A DNA stretch of 10,284 nucleotides from Sulfurimonas sp. (lineage in GTDB: Bacteria; Campylobacterota; Campylobacteria; Campylobacterales; Sulfurimonadaceae): assembly GCA_026988735.1 (NCBI GenBank), contig JALSKR010000228.1:1-10284 (forward strand). The letters run 5' to 3'. The position numbers and the translations under genes were made by a program. The notes below the pieces were generated by a model. It was not told the origin of the DNA. It did no database searches and saw only the letters and a program-made list of their open reading frames with translations. The number at the start of each line of letters is the position of its first letter. Position 1 is the stretch's first letter. Of the stretch, positions 1 through 6,685 are shown one piece after another.

Positions 1-33
1 TTTATTAAAAATCCACTCTCTTTTTAAATTTTA

Positions 34-42
34 TGCTATACT
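34..42 (+). promoter_or_regulatory. Extended -10 promoter (TGCTATACT) for the NDH-2-like gene
   Basis: The stretch reads TGC followed by TATACT (37-42), an extended -10 element one base from the TATAAT consensus, after a T-rich stretch at 19-34. The last T of the box is at 42, so a start at the usual distance would fall at base 49, the A of the ATG. No Shine-Dalgarno sequence is visible. The transcript may therefore be leaderless. No convincing -35 is seen, as is common in Campylobacterota. Confidence 0.55.
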
Positions 43-48
43 TTTTGC

Positions 49-1254
49 ATGGATGCAAATAATCATAATAAAATCATTGTTATAGGCGGCGGTTACGGTG
101 GTCTCAGGGCTGTTGAAAATCTTGCAAAAGATAAAAACAACCAAATTACACTGTTAGACAAGAATGCCTACCACTTTATGCAGACAGATGTCTATGAACT
201 TATTGCAAATGAAAAAGATTTTGCAAAAGTCAGTGTCGATCTCTTTACCTATTGCAGTGGGTTTGAGGGAAATGTCAGTTTTTATAAACAGGAAGTTGAA
301 AATATTGACTTTGAAAATAAAAAAGTCATTACTGATACACAACGGTTTTCTTATGATTATCTTATTATAGCTGTGGGTGCACGGACAAAGTTTGTCAAAA
401 GCATTACAGGACTTAAAGAGTATGCTCATGGAGTCAAAGCACTGCATCGTGCCATGTATTTTAAACAAAAGTTTGAAATGTCACTTTTTAGAAAAGTGGA
501 GGAGAGCGGGGTTACATGTAAGGCTTTGAGTATTGTGGTTGCCGGTGCAGGACTCAGTGGTGTTGAAATAGCCGCACAGATGGCATCTTTTGCAAAAGAG
601 TTTTATTGTGAAAATAATTTTTTATGCAGAAAACTAAACATAGTTCTTGTCAGTTCATCAAAACAGATACTCAAAGGTTTGGATAAATTTTTAGTTGAAA
701 AGTCTCACAAAAGATTGTCGGATCTTGAAGTCGTTATAAAATCAGAGGCAAGAGTGGTTTCTTTGACACAAGAGAGTGTTACACTGAGCAGTGGAGAAAT
801 TATACCTATGGATTTTATGATTTTTGCCGGAGGAATAGAGCCAAACGGACTCACTTATAAGCTTGACTTACCAAAAAATGAAAGGGGTTTTCTGAATATC
901 AATGAGTTTTTGCAGACAGGTTCGAAAAAAGAGGTTTTTGCCATAGGTGACTGTGCTATCTTGTATAACAAAGGTGAATTGATAGCACCGACAGCGGATG
1001 TTGCTGAACAGATGGCAGAGTTGTGCAGTGAAAATATTATGCGTCTTTGCAAAAATAAAAAGCTCAAAGCGCATGATATACATTCGCGCGGTATGTTGAT
1101 AGCTTTGGGACGCAGGTATGCAGTAGGAAAAATTTCCACTATATATATCAGCGGATTTGTAGCATTTATTATGAAAAAACTGATTGAGAAAGTCTATTTT
1201 ATAAAACTGGACAGGCGTTCAAAAAAAGGTTGTGATAAAATTTTTAATGCTTAA
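49..1254 (+). CDS. NDH-2-like NAD(P)/FAD-dependent oxidoreductase
   Basis: A 401-residue two-dinucleotide-binding-domain flavoprotein, close to the usual length of type II NADH dehydrogenases. These are peripheral membrane enzymes that pass electrons from NAD(P)H to quinone without pumping protons. The FAD-binding motif GGGYGG is at residues 13-18, with D37 at the end of strand 2. The second Rossmann motif GAGLSG is at 166-171, and the FAD-contacting VFAIGDCA is at 296-303. The segment AEQMA near 319-323 resembles the NDH-2 AQ-type motif near the quinone site. The tail LGRRYAVGK (353-361) plus a hydrophobic or amphipathic segment at about 363-386 matches the NDH-2 membrane anchor. Oddity: where NDH-2 proteins usually carry an acidic residue after the second strand (LVE), this one has LVSSS (200-204), so NADH specificity is uncertain. 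Sulfide:quinone reductase is a less likely alternative, because I see no matching pair of redox cysteines. The start fits the family, and the gene appears to be transcribed from its own promoter. Confidence 0.85.
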   Translation: MDANNHNKIIVIGGGYGGLRAVENLAKDKNNQITLLDKNAYHFMQTDVYELIANEKDFAKVSVDLFTYCSGFEGNVSFYKQEVENIDFENKKVITDTQRFSYDYLIIAVGARTKFVKSITGLKEYAHGVKALHRAMYFKQKFEMSLFRKVEESGVTCKALSIVVAGAGLSGVEIAAQMASFAKEFYCENNFLCRKLNIVLVSSSKQILKGLDKFLVEKSHKRLSDLEVVIKSEARVVSLTQESVTLSSGEIIPMDFMIFAGGIEPNGLTYKLDLPKNERGFLNINEFLQTGSKKEVFAIGDCAILYNKGELIAPTADVAEQMAELCSENIMRLCKNKKLKAHDIHSRGMLIALGRRYAVGKISTIYISGFVAFIMKKLIEKVYFIKLDRRSKKGCDKIFNA

Positions 1255-1279
1255 AATATTATAATAAGCAAGAGTAGAA

Positions 1280-1285
1280 TATAAT
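1280..1285 (+). promoter_or_regulatory. Consensus -10 box (TATAAT) for the ABC ATPase gene
   Basis: A perfect TATAAT lies in the 37-base gap between the oxidoreductase stop and the ABC ATPase ATG. Its last base is 1285, so the predicted start of transcription is about 1292, again exactly the A of the ATG. No Shine-Dalgarno sequence precedes the ATG. The ATPase and fliR could thus start from their own promoter, on a leaderless transcript. Confidence 0.5.
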
Positions 1286-1291
1286 AGCCTT

Positions 1292-1936
1292 ATGAATCTA
1301 TTATCTGCTAAAAATTTATCACACTCATTTGAATATGAGCTTTTTTCTGATGTTTCCTTATCTCTTGAGAGCAATGAAAGTATCGCTATTATCGGTATGA
1401 GCGGGAGCGGAAAGTCTACGTTGTTACACCTTTTATCTACTCTTTTGAAACCAAATAAAGGGACTGTGACGCTTTTTGGAAAAGAGACAGCATCTATGAG
1501 TAAAAAAGAGCTGACTCTTATAAAACGAAACAAACTCGGTATAGTTTTTCAATCACACTATCTTTTTAAAGGCTTTACTGCCTATGAAAATCTTGAAGTT
1601 GCCCAAATTCTTTCACAAAAAGAGATAGACAACAGTTTAATCAAAGATTTGGAAATTGAGCAGTGTATGCATCAAAAAGTTACAGAACTCTCAGGCGGAC
1701 AACAACAGCGTGTCTCTATAGCAAGGGTTTTGACAAAAAAACCTTCAATTATATTTGCTGATGAGCCGACAGGAAATCTTGACAACAAAACGGCTGCGGA
1801 AGTAATGAAACTTTTCTTTGATTATTGTCAGGAGAATGATGCCGGTATGATACTTGTAACACATGATAATAATTTGGCCAACATGTGCAAACGAGTCTAT
1901 AAACTTGAAGACAGAGCATTAAAACTAATTAAATAG
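1292..1936 (+). CDS. ABC transporter ATP-binding protein, LolD/FtsE/MacB type
   Basis: A complete 214-residue ABC nucleotide-binding domain. Visible motifs are Walker A GMSGSGKST (35-43), Q-loop Q87, signature LSGGQ (133-137), Walker B IIFADEP with catalytic E158, D-loop NLD (162-164) and switch histidine H191. The compact length and the EPTGNLD stretch are typical of the LolD/MacB/FtsE group, whose members power lipoprotein release, efflux or cell-division permeases at the inner membrane. No permease gene is adjacent, so the partner must be encoded elsewhere. From memory, a homologue sits next to fliR in C. jejuni (Cj1180c), so the pairing with fliR is a conserved neighbourhood rather than evidence of a flagellar role. 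The stop is followed after 10 bases by the fliR start, which suggests co-transcription. The exact substrate cannot be told from the sequence, so no symbol is given. Confidence 0.9.
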   Translation: MNLLSAKNLSHSFEYELFSDVSLSLESNESIAIIGMSGSGKSTLLHLLSTLLKPNKGTVTLFGKETASMSKKELTLIKRNKLGIVFQSHYLFKGFTAYENLEVAQILSQKEIDNSLIKDLEIEQCMHQKVTELSGGQQQRVSIARVLTKKPSIIFADEPTGNLDNKTAAEVMKLFFDYCQENDAGMILVTHDNNLANMCKRVYKLEDRALKLIK

Positions 1937-1938
1937 GG
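1935..1938 (+). promoter_or_regulatory. Ribosome binding site setting the GTG start of fliR
   Basis: AGGG overlaps the TAG stop of the ABC ATPase gene and lies 8 bases before the GTG at 1947. The nearby ATG at 1952 is out of frame. The position over the upstream stop codon suggests translational coupling. Confidence 0.5.
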
Positions 1939-1946
1939 TTAAGAGA

Positions 1947-2711
1947 GTGGGATGGACAGAAATACTTAACGAAACGAATGTTGTAGCTTTTCTTTTGCTT
2001 TTTTTTCGTTTTGCCGGATTGTTTATTGCTGTACCTATTTTTAACCATCAAAATATTCCGATGAATATCAAAGCAACCATGGCTTTTTTCTTTACAGTCG
2101 TTTTTTACTCTTCTATGCCTCCACTGCATATAAGTATTGATATGCCTACTATTGTAATCGCCATACTGGGTGAACTTTTGCTGGGTCTGTCAGTGGGAAT
2201 TGTATTGCAGCTTGCCTATAATGTCATCACATTTGCAGGTGGGCAAATATCTTTTATGATGGGATTTTCGATGGCAAGTGCGATTGATCCGCAGTCAGGT
2301 ATTTCCATGCCCATAATTTCGCAGTTTCTTTCTTTGATGGGGCTAATGATACTCCTTGTACTTAATCTGCATCACTGGATGCTGCTTTTTATTGATCACT
2401 CTTTAAAAACAGTGCCTTTGGGCGGTTTTATGATGAGTAAAGATCTCTTTCATTATATTATGCATGCGGCATCAAACATGTTTTTGGTCGGTTTTATTAT
2501 TGCTTTTCCTGTGATCGCACTTTCATGGCTGGCTGATGTAATATTTGGAATGCTCATGAAGACAATGCCGCAGTTTAATCTTCTTGTTATCGGTTTTCCT
2601 ATTAAAATCATGGTGGCTTTTGTCGTGCTTATAGCAACTTTTACGGCTATTATGCTGATATTAAAAGGAGAGATTCAAGAAGCATTTAATTCTCTAGAAA
2701 TGCTTTTTTAG
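1947..2711 (+). CDS. fliR: Flagellar biosynthetic protein FliR
   Basis: A 254-residue membrane protein of usual FliR length, part of the FliPQR export gate through which the flagellar type III system secretes rod, hook and filament subunits. About six hydrophobic segments are visible, near residues 11-31, 43-60, 68-92, 124-146, 173-200 and 214-240. Family hallmarks are AGGQISF (97-103), IDPQSG (113-118), and the C-terminal MPQFN (207-211) followed by GFPIK (216-220). The start is GTG with a Shine-Dalgarno over the end of the ABC gene; the N-terminal helix then begins where it does in relatives. The last codons form the stem of a predicted terminator. No other flagellar gene is in the window, as expected for Campylobacterota, whose flagellar genes are scattered. 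The type III secretion homologue (SctT/SpaR) is less likely because the motifs are the flagellar version. Confidence 0.95.
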   Translation: MGWTEILNETNVVAFLLLFFRFAGLFIAVPIFNHQNIPMNIKATMAFFFTVVFYSSMPPLHISIDMPTIVIAILGELLLGLSVGIVLQLAYNVITFAGGQISFMMGFSMASAIDPQSGISMPIISQFLSLMGLMILLVLNLHHWMLLFIDHSLKTVPLGGFMMSKDLFHYIMHAASNMFLVGFIIAFPVIALSWLADVIFGMLMKTMPQFNLLVIGFPIKIMVAFVVLIATFTAIMLILKGEIQEAFNSLEMLF

Positions 2712-2720
2712 TTTTTTTTT
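2680..2720 (+). terminator. Predicted intrinsic terminator at the end of fliR
   Basis: An 8-bp perfect stem pairs AAGCATTT (2680-2687) with AAATGCTT (2698-2705) around a 10-base loop. It can lengthen by three more pairs, including one G-T. Six T bases (2704-2709) belong to or follow the arm, then AG, then nine T (2712-2720). The hairpin lies in the last fliR codons and the T-runs flank its TAG stop. The stem has only two G-C pairs, so termination may be partial. Confidence 0.5.
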
Positions 2721-2728
2721 GCTACAAT
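2712..2728 (+). promoter_or_regulatory. Promoter of the acidic protein gene: T-run plus TACAAT
   Basis: Nine T bases, GC, then TACAAT (2723-2728) match the Campylobacterota housekeeping pattern of a T-rich element followed by a -10 box. The predicted start is near 2735, giving a leader of about 36 bases. The T-run is shared with the terminator of fliR. Confidence 0.5.
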
Positions 2729-2759
2729 AGTGTCAATAGAGATTTTTTAAAATCATCCA

Positions 2760-2764
2760 AAGGA
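2760..2764 (+). promoter_or_regulatory. Shine-Dalgarno AAGGA selecting the GTG start at 2771
   Basis: AAGGA lies 6 bases before GTG 2771. An ATG at 2767 is only 2 bases from the motif and opens a frame of eight codons, so it is not the likely start. Confidence 0.65.
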
Positions 2765-2770
2765 ATATGC

Positions 2771-4150
2771 GTGAAAATACTGCTTTTAAATGATAATCCC
2801 GTTGTAAATAAATTAGTGACTCTCAGTGCACAAAAAACTTCTGATGAAGTAGAAACAGCTTCTGGGCTTGAGGGAATTTCATCACATGATTATGATTTGC
2901 TTATTGTTGATGACAGTGTTTACACTGATGATTTACTGTATGAATTAGAGACAAAAATAAAATATAAGAAATCACTTTTTATCTGTGCCAAGGATGCCAA
3001 AGAAGTTGAATCTTTCTCGTCAACACTGAAAAAACCTTTTTTACCGACTGATTTGGTAGAACTGTTTATGATGCTGGAAAAAGAAATTAAAAAAGAAGCA
3101 GATGAGATGCCTATTGAAGAAGCACAAGAATTACATGTAGAAGAGAATGAAATAGAAGAATTAGATGATTTGGGTGATTTGGATACACTGAATGATGATT
3201 TGGAGTTGGATGATGAGCTGATTTTGGATGATGATGAAGAAGATTTCGGTGAAAGTGTATTGGATGATGAAGAGGCGCAGAAGGTAAAAGATTTGCTTGA
3301 TGAAAATGAAGAAGAACTCTCTTTTGATGAGGAAGTGCAAAATGATCTTGAAAGTCTGGAACTTGATGAGATGGGATTAAACGAAGAGGAATTTTCCCTG
3401 GATGCAGAAGCAGAGGAAGAAGAGTCACAAAAAGAGGAAACACCTGCCATAGAAGATGAGGAAGAAGATCTTCTGGCTGCGTATGATATGGCACTTGATT
3501 TGGAAGACGAAGCGGATGTTGACATTGCGCAAGAAGACAGTTTTGATCTGGAAGAGGAAGTTGAAGCACTTGAAGAAGAAGAACTGCAAGAGCTGGAGAG
3601 TGCAACAGTCGAAGAGCTGGAAGATGAAATAGACGAAATTGTCACAGATGAACTCAATGCGCAAGAGGGCGAGTTGGCGGTAGATCTGGCACTGGATTTG
3701 GAAGATGAAGCGGATGTTGATATTTCTCGTGACCCTGTAGATGATTTACAGATGCCGCAAGAGCTGGAAGAAGAATCGCAAAACAGTGTTCAGACAGAAG
3801 ATGCAAGTCTGGAAGAAGAAATTCAAAATGCTGTTGAAAATTTGACACAAGAAGATTTAGAGAGTGAACTGGATGAAGATACTTTGCTTCAAATAGCAAA
3901 AAATGAGATTGATCCGCTGGAAAGCCTGACAAGTAAAGATTTAAAAGAGGCTTTGGGAGAAGAGACAGAAGAAGTGACAGATCTTTTAGAACCTGAAGAA
4001 ACAGCAGAGTTTGAAGAAGAGAAGGAAGAACAGAACAGTGGAGTAGAAGCATTAAAAAAACTTCTTGAGGCACTCAGTGACAAAGATGTTGCGGCATCTA
4101 TGAAAGGAATGAAAATCAGTATAAACATTACACTGGGTGACAACTCATGA
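2771..4150 (+). CDS. Very acidic protein with an N-terminal receiver-like domain
   Basis: A 459-residue protein of unknown function. Residues 1 to about 105 read like a response-regulator receiver: strand 1 with ND (7-8), LLIVDD (43-48) with D47 at the phosphoacceptor position, and LKKPF with K88 and P89 at the conserved Lys-Pro. The usual Thr/Ser after strand 4 appears to be Cys or Ala (SLFICAK, 68-74), and the paired acidic residues of strand 1 are partly changed. Phosphorylation is therefore uncertain. Residues 110 to about 425 are roughly half Asp/Glu and low in complexity, probably extended or disordered. They include a 12-residue motif ALDLEDEADVDI found twice (241-252 and 307-318). The last 45 residues or so are again mixed: a predicted helix (ALKKLLEALSDKDVAAS) and a basic, beta-prone end. 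From memory this corresponds in position to the C. jejuni highly acidic protein Cj1178c. The stop overlaps the gmk start (ATGA). Confidence 0.85.
   Translation: MKILLLNDNPVVNKLVTLSAQKTSDEVETASGLEGISSHDYDLLIVDDSVYTDDLLYELETKIKYKKSLFICAKDAKEVESFSSTLKKPFLPTDLVELFMMLEKEIKKEADEMPIEEAQELHVEENEIEELDDLGDLDTLNDDLELDDELILDDDEEDFGESVLDDEEAQKVKDLLDENEEELSFDEEVQNDLESLELDEMGLNEEEFSLDAEAEEEESQKEETPAIEDEEEDLLAAYDMALDLEDEADVDIAQEDSFDLEEEVEALEEEELQELESATVEELEDEIDEIVTDELNAQEGELAVDLALDLEDEADVDISRDPVDDLQMPQELEEESQNSVQTEDASLEEEIQNAVENLTQEDLESELDEDTLLQIAKNEIDPLESLTSKDLKEALGEETEEVTDLLEPEETAEFEEEKEEQNSGVEALKKLLEALSDKDVAASMKGMKISINITLGDNS
3491..3526 (+). repeat. Internal coding repeat, copy 1
   Basis: A 36-base unit encoding ALDLEDEADVDI in the acidic protein. 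It matches the copy at 3689-3724 at 33 of 36 bases by eye; the three differences are silent. The copies are exactly 66 codons apart, start to start. Confidence 0.75.
3689..3724 (+). repeat. Internal coding repeat, copy 2
   Basis: Second copy of the unit at 3491-3526, with identical amino acids. Sequence around it differs, so either a short segment was duplicated and its surroundings drifted, or the motif is kept by selection. Confidence 0.75.
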
Positions 4151-4767
4151 GTGCTATTCATGGAGCAGTTTTGGTTCTTTCCGGTCCGAGCGGGGCTGGA
4201 AAGAGCTCTTTAATTCATAAAATCATTGATGATATCGGCGAATGTTATTTTTCCATATCTACAACCACGCGACCTAAAAGAGAGGGTGAAGTAGATGGTG
4301 TGGATTATTATTTTGTAGATGAAGAAGAGTTTAAAAAAGAGATAGAAGAGGATCAGTTTTTAGAGTATGCAGTTGTGCACGGTAACTATTACGGAACATC
4401 ACTTAAACCGGTTAAAAAAGCTCTTTCTGAAGGAAAACTGGTTATTTTTGACATTGATGTGCAGGGCAACAGTGCCATAAACAGTCGGCTCGGAGATATT
4501 ACCACTTCTGTGTTTATTACGCCGCCGACGCTGAGTGAACTCAAAAGAAGACTGCAAAACAGGCAAACAGATGCGCAGGAAGTGATAGAACGCAGAGTTA
4601 AAATGGCAAGACGTGAGATACAAAGGGTATCTGAGTATGAATATCTGCTTATAAATGACGATCTCGACAAAGCAGCTGAAAAATTGCGTCTCATTGCAAC
4701 TGTAGCAAGATTTAAAAAATCTAATGAAGAGATTAATGAATTTGTGCAAAAATGGGAAGATTTGTAA
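4147..4767 (+). CDS. gmk: Guanylate kinase
   Basis: A complete 206-residue enzyme that phosphorylates GMP to GDP with ATP in the cytoplasm, feeding GTP, dGTP and (p)ppGpp synthesis. The P-loop GPSGAGKSS is at 13-21. The GMP-binding stretch runs from STTTRPKREGE (38-48) to GVDYYF (51-56), then FLEYAVVHGNYYGT (71-84). Strand 3 with the second acidic motif reads FDIDVQG (101-107). The arginine-rich lid ERRVKMARREIQR is at 148-160, and YEYLLINDD at 164-172. The ATG overlaps the stop of the acidic protein gene in ATGA, with GGGTGA (4135-4140) six bases upstream as ribosome binding site, so translation is probably coupled. All catalytic signatures look intact. Confidence 0.97.
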   Translation: MSAIHGAVLVLSGPSGAGKSSLIHKIIDDIGECYFSISTTTRPKREGEVDGVDYYFVDEEEFKKEIEEDQFLEYAVVHGNYYGTSLKPVKKALSEGKLVIFDIDVQGNSAINSRLGDITTSVFITPPTLSELKRRLQNRQTDAQEVIERRVKMARREIQRVSEYEYLLINDDLDKAAEKLRLIATVARFKKSNEEINEFVQKWEDL

Positions 4768-4854
4768 AAGTTCAAAACATAATATATAGTGATAAGAGAA
4801 TTTACAGCAAATATGAGTTATACTTCACAACATAATTTATAACAAGGAAAAAAT
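4768..4854 (+). promoter_or_regulatory. gmk-tatA gap with promoter and Shine-Dalgarno for tatA
   Basis: This 87-base AT-rich gap holds TATACT (4819-4824) and CATAAT (4831-4836) as alternative -10 boxes, predicting starts near 4831 or 4843. AAGGA (4844-4848) lies 6 bases from the tatA ATG and is the best ribosome binding site in the window. With the second box the leader would be about 12 bases and still contain the Shine-Dalgarno. I see no hairpin that would end the gmk transcript, so tatA and argS may be read from both upstream and local promoters. Confidence 0.45.
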
Positions 4855-5085
4855 ATGGGAATGCCTAGTGGAACAGAACTACTGATAATCTTCGGAATTA
4901 TCGTCTTATTATTTGGAGCAAAAAAGATACCTGATTTAGCAAAAGGTCTTGGAAAAGGAATCAAAAACTTTAAAGCAGAAATGAAAGAGGTTGATGAAGT
5001 AGAAGTTGAGACACCGAAAAAAGTTGAAAAAAGTGATGAAGTAGCTTCATCTGACGAAACTCCAAAATCTACAACACAAGCCTAA
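4855..5085 (+). CDS. tatA: Twin-arginine translocase subunit TatA
   Basis: A 76-residue TatA/E-family protein, the pore-forming component that assembles with TatBC in the inner membrane to export folded proteins carrying twin-arginine signals. A short membrane helix covers residues 7-21, with a polar E8 near its start. The F20-G21 hinge follows, then the amphipathic helix from [13 protein letters not shown] onward (23-40), and an acidic/polar tail ending in [12 protein letters not shown]. The glycine and lysine pattern and short length favour TatA over TatB. tatB and tatC are not in the window, which fits the split Tat loci of this phylum. In sulfur- and hydrogen-oxidising relatives the Tat route exports many periplasmic cofactor-bearing enzymes; that relevance here is inferred. 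It precedes argS by 3 bases in the same frame. Confidence 0.95.
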   Translation: MGMPSGTELLIIFGIIVLLFGAKKIPDLAKGLGKGIKNFKAEMKEVDEVEVETPKKVEKSDEVASSDETPKSTTQA

Positions 5086-5088
5086 GCA

Positions 5089-6684
5089 TTGAAACAACGT
5101 GTATCGGCGTTATTACGCGAAAAAATAGGTCGTGAAGTTGTTTTAGAAAAGCCACGTGATCGTTCTTTTGGTCACTTTGCTACTCCTATAGCATTTTCTT
5201 TAGCAAAAGAACTCAGAAAATCTCCTATGGTCATTGCGGATGAATTGGCTTCATCTTTTGAAGAGAGTGAAGTGTTTTCCAAAGTAGAAGCTGTCAAAGG
5301 CTATTTGAATTTTCGTTTGAGTGAAGATTTTTTAGCTGAGTATGCTTCTTGGGCTTTAGAAAATCCTGCAGAATTTGCAAAACAAGACAAAAACCAAAAA
5401 ATACTTTTAGAATTTGTCAGTGCAAATCCGACCGGACCTTTGCATATCGGACATGCAAGAGGTGCTGTTTACGGCGATACTCTGTACCGTTTGGCAAAAC
5501 ATCTCGGATATGATATAACAGCCGAATATTATGTAAATGATGCCGGCAATCAGATTGATTTACTTGGACTCTCTATTCAGTTGTATGCCAGAGACCATCT
5601 TTTGGATGAAGCGGTAGAGTATCCTGAGAGTTATTACCGTGGAGAGTATCTTGACGCACTTGCTCGGGATGCAATGGAAAAATTTGGTCAAGAGATTTTT
5701 TATGATGAGTCTCGTCAAAAAGAGCTTGCTCTTTGGGCAAAAGATGAAGTGATGAAAATCATTGTCAAAGATTTGGGTGATTTGAACATCTTTTTTGATA
5801 CTTTTGTGTATGAGTCAACACTTTATGCCGACTGGGGCAGAGTGATGCAAAAAATGGGCGATGGCATTTATGAAAAAGATGGCAAACTCTGGATAGCTTC
5901 ACAAGCCAAAGGCGATGAAAAAGACAGAGTTGTTGTTCGTGAAGACGGCCGTCCGACTTATCTTGCCGGCGATATAGTATATCATAATCAAAAATTTGAA
6001 CGCGGGTATGATCATTATATCAATATCTGGGGAGCGGATCATCACGGATACATTGCCCGTGTAAAAGCAGCAGTTGAATACCTTGGATATGACTCAAAAA
6101 AACTTGAAGTCCTGCTTTCTCAGATGGTAAGTCTTTTAAAAGACGGTGAGCCTTACAAGATGAGTAAACGTGCCGGAAATGTCATACTTATGAGTGATAT
6201 AGTCGAAGAGATAGGTGCAGATGCGCTTCGTTTTATTTTTGCAAGTAAAAAAAGCGATACTGCACTTGAATTTGATTTGGCAGAGTTTAAAAAACAGGAC
6301 AGCTCGAATCCTATATTTTATATTCAATATGCACATGCACGTATTCAGACACTGCTCTCCAAAGCAACTGTGTCCAAAGAGGATATTGCAAATGCAAGTT
6401 TGAAAAATCTTGGAGAAAATGCAGATACATTACTGTTTGATGCACTTTTACTGCCTGAAGTGATTGAAGATGCCTTCAATACACGGCAGGTGCAAAAACT
6501 GACAGATTACTTGAAATCTTTGGCAGCCTCTTTACATAAGTTCTATTATGATGTGCGTATGATTGGTACAGCAGATGAGGCAAAACTCTTAAAACTGATG
6601 TTAATGGTTGCGCTGAGCATCAAGACCGGACTTTCACTTATGGGTATTGCAGCCAAAGATAAAATGTCTAAAGAAGAGGCATAA
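5089..6684 (+). CDS. argS: Arginyl-tRNA synthetase
   Basis: A 531-residue class I synthetase that charges tRNA-Arg with arginine using ATP. The N-terminal Add-1-like tRNA-contact domain covers about 1-90. The HIGH signature is HIGH itself at 119-122, within ANPTGPLHIGHARG. The second signature is KMSK (357-360). GADALR at 376-381 leads to the DALR-type anticodon-binding helical domain at the C-terminus, which ends in the usual LGI/MGIAAKDKM-like stretch. Length matches C. jejuni ArgS as I remember it. The start is TTG: an in-frame stop (the TAA of tatA) lies 6 bases upstream, and the N-terminal alignment MKQRV...FGHFATPIAFSLAKEL fits relatives with no missing part. No clear Shine-Dalgarno precedes the TTG, so initiation probably depends on ribosomes finishing tatA. 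Confidence 0.97.
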   Translation: MKQRVSALLREKIGREVVLEKPRDRSFGHFATPIAFSLAKELRKSPMVIADELASSFEESEVFSKVEAVKGYLNFRLSEDFLAEYASWALENPAEFAKQDKNQKILLEFVSANPTGPLHIGHARGAVYGDTLYRLAKHLGYDITAEYYVNDAGNQIDLLGLSIQLYARDHLLDEAVEYPESYYRGEYLDALARDAMEKFGQEIFYDESRQKELALWAKDEVMKIIVKDLGDLNIFFDTFVYESTLYADWGRVMQKMGDGIYEKDGKLWIASQAKGDEKDRVVVREDGRPTYLAGDIVYHNQKFERGYDHYINIWGADHHGYIARVKAAVEYLGYDSKKLEVLLSQMVSLLKDGEPYKMSKRAGNVILMSDIVEEIGADALRFIFASKKSDTALEFDLAEFKKQDSSNPIFYIQYAHARIQTLLSKATVSKEDIANASLKNLGENADTLLFDALLLPEVIEDAFNTRQVQKLTDYLKSLAASLHKFYYDVRMIGTADEAKLLKLMLMVALSIKTGLSLMGIAAKDKMSKEEA

Positions 6685-6685
6685 A

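Noticed and set aside
154..468. Minus-strand frames inside the oxidoreductase gene (also 855-1139), inside gmk (4389-4775) and inside the antiporter (8198-8513).
   Set aside because: No recognisable domain or ribosome site, and they lie wholly within well-supported genes on the other strand.
2767..2793. Eight-codon frame starting at ATG 2767 just before the acidic protein, as a possible leader peptide.
   Set aside because: The AAGGA motif is only 2 bases from this ATG but at ideal distance from GTG 2771, and the peptide has no attenuator-like residues or hairpin.
2920..3657. Long serine-rich open frame on the minus strand (245 codons), with further minus-strand frames at 3111-3605, 3654-4073 and 3889-4161.
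   Set aside because: These are shadows of the Asp/Glu-rich coding strand: GAA and GAT codons read backwards out of frame give TCx serine or leucine/histidine codons. No ribosome site or domain supports them.
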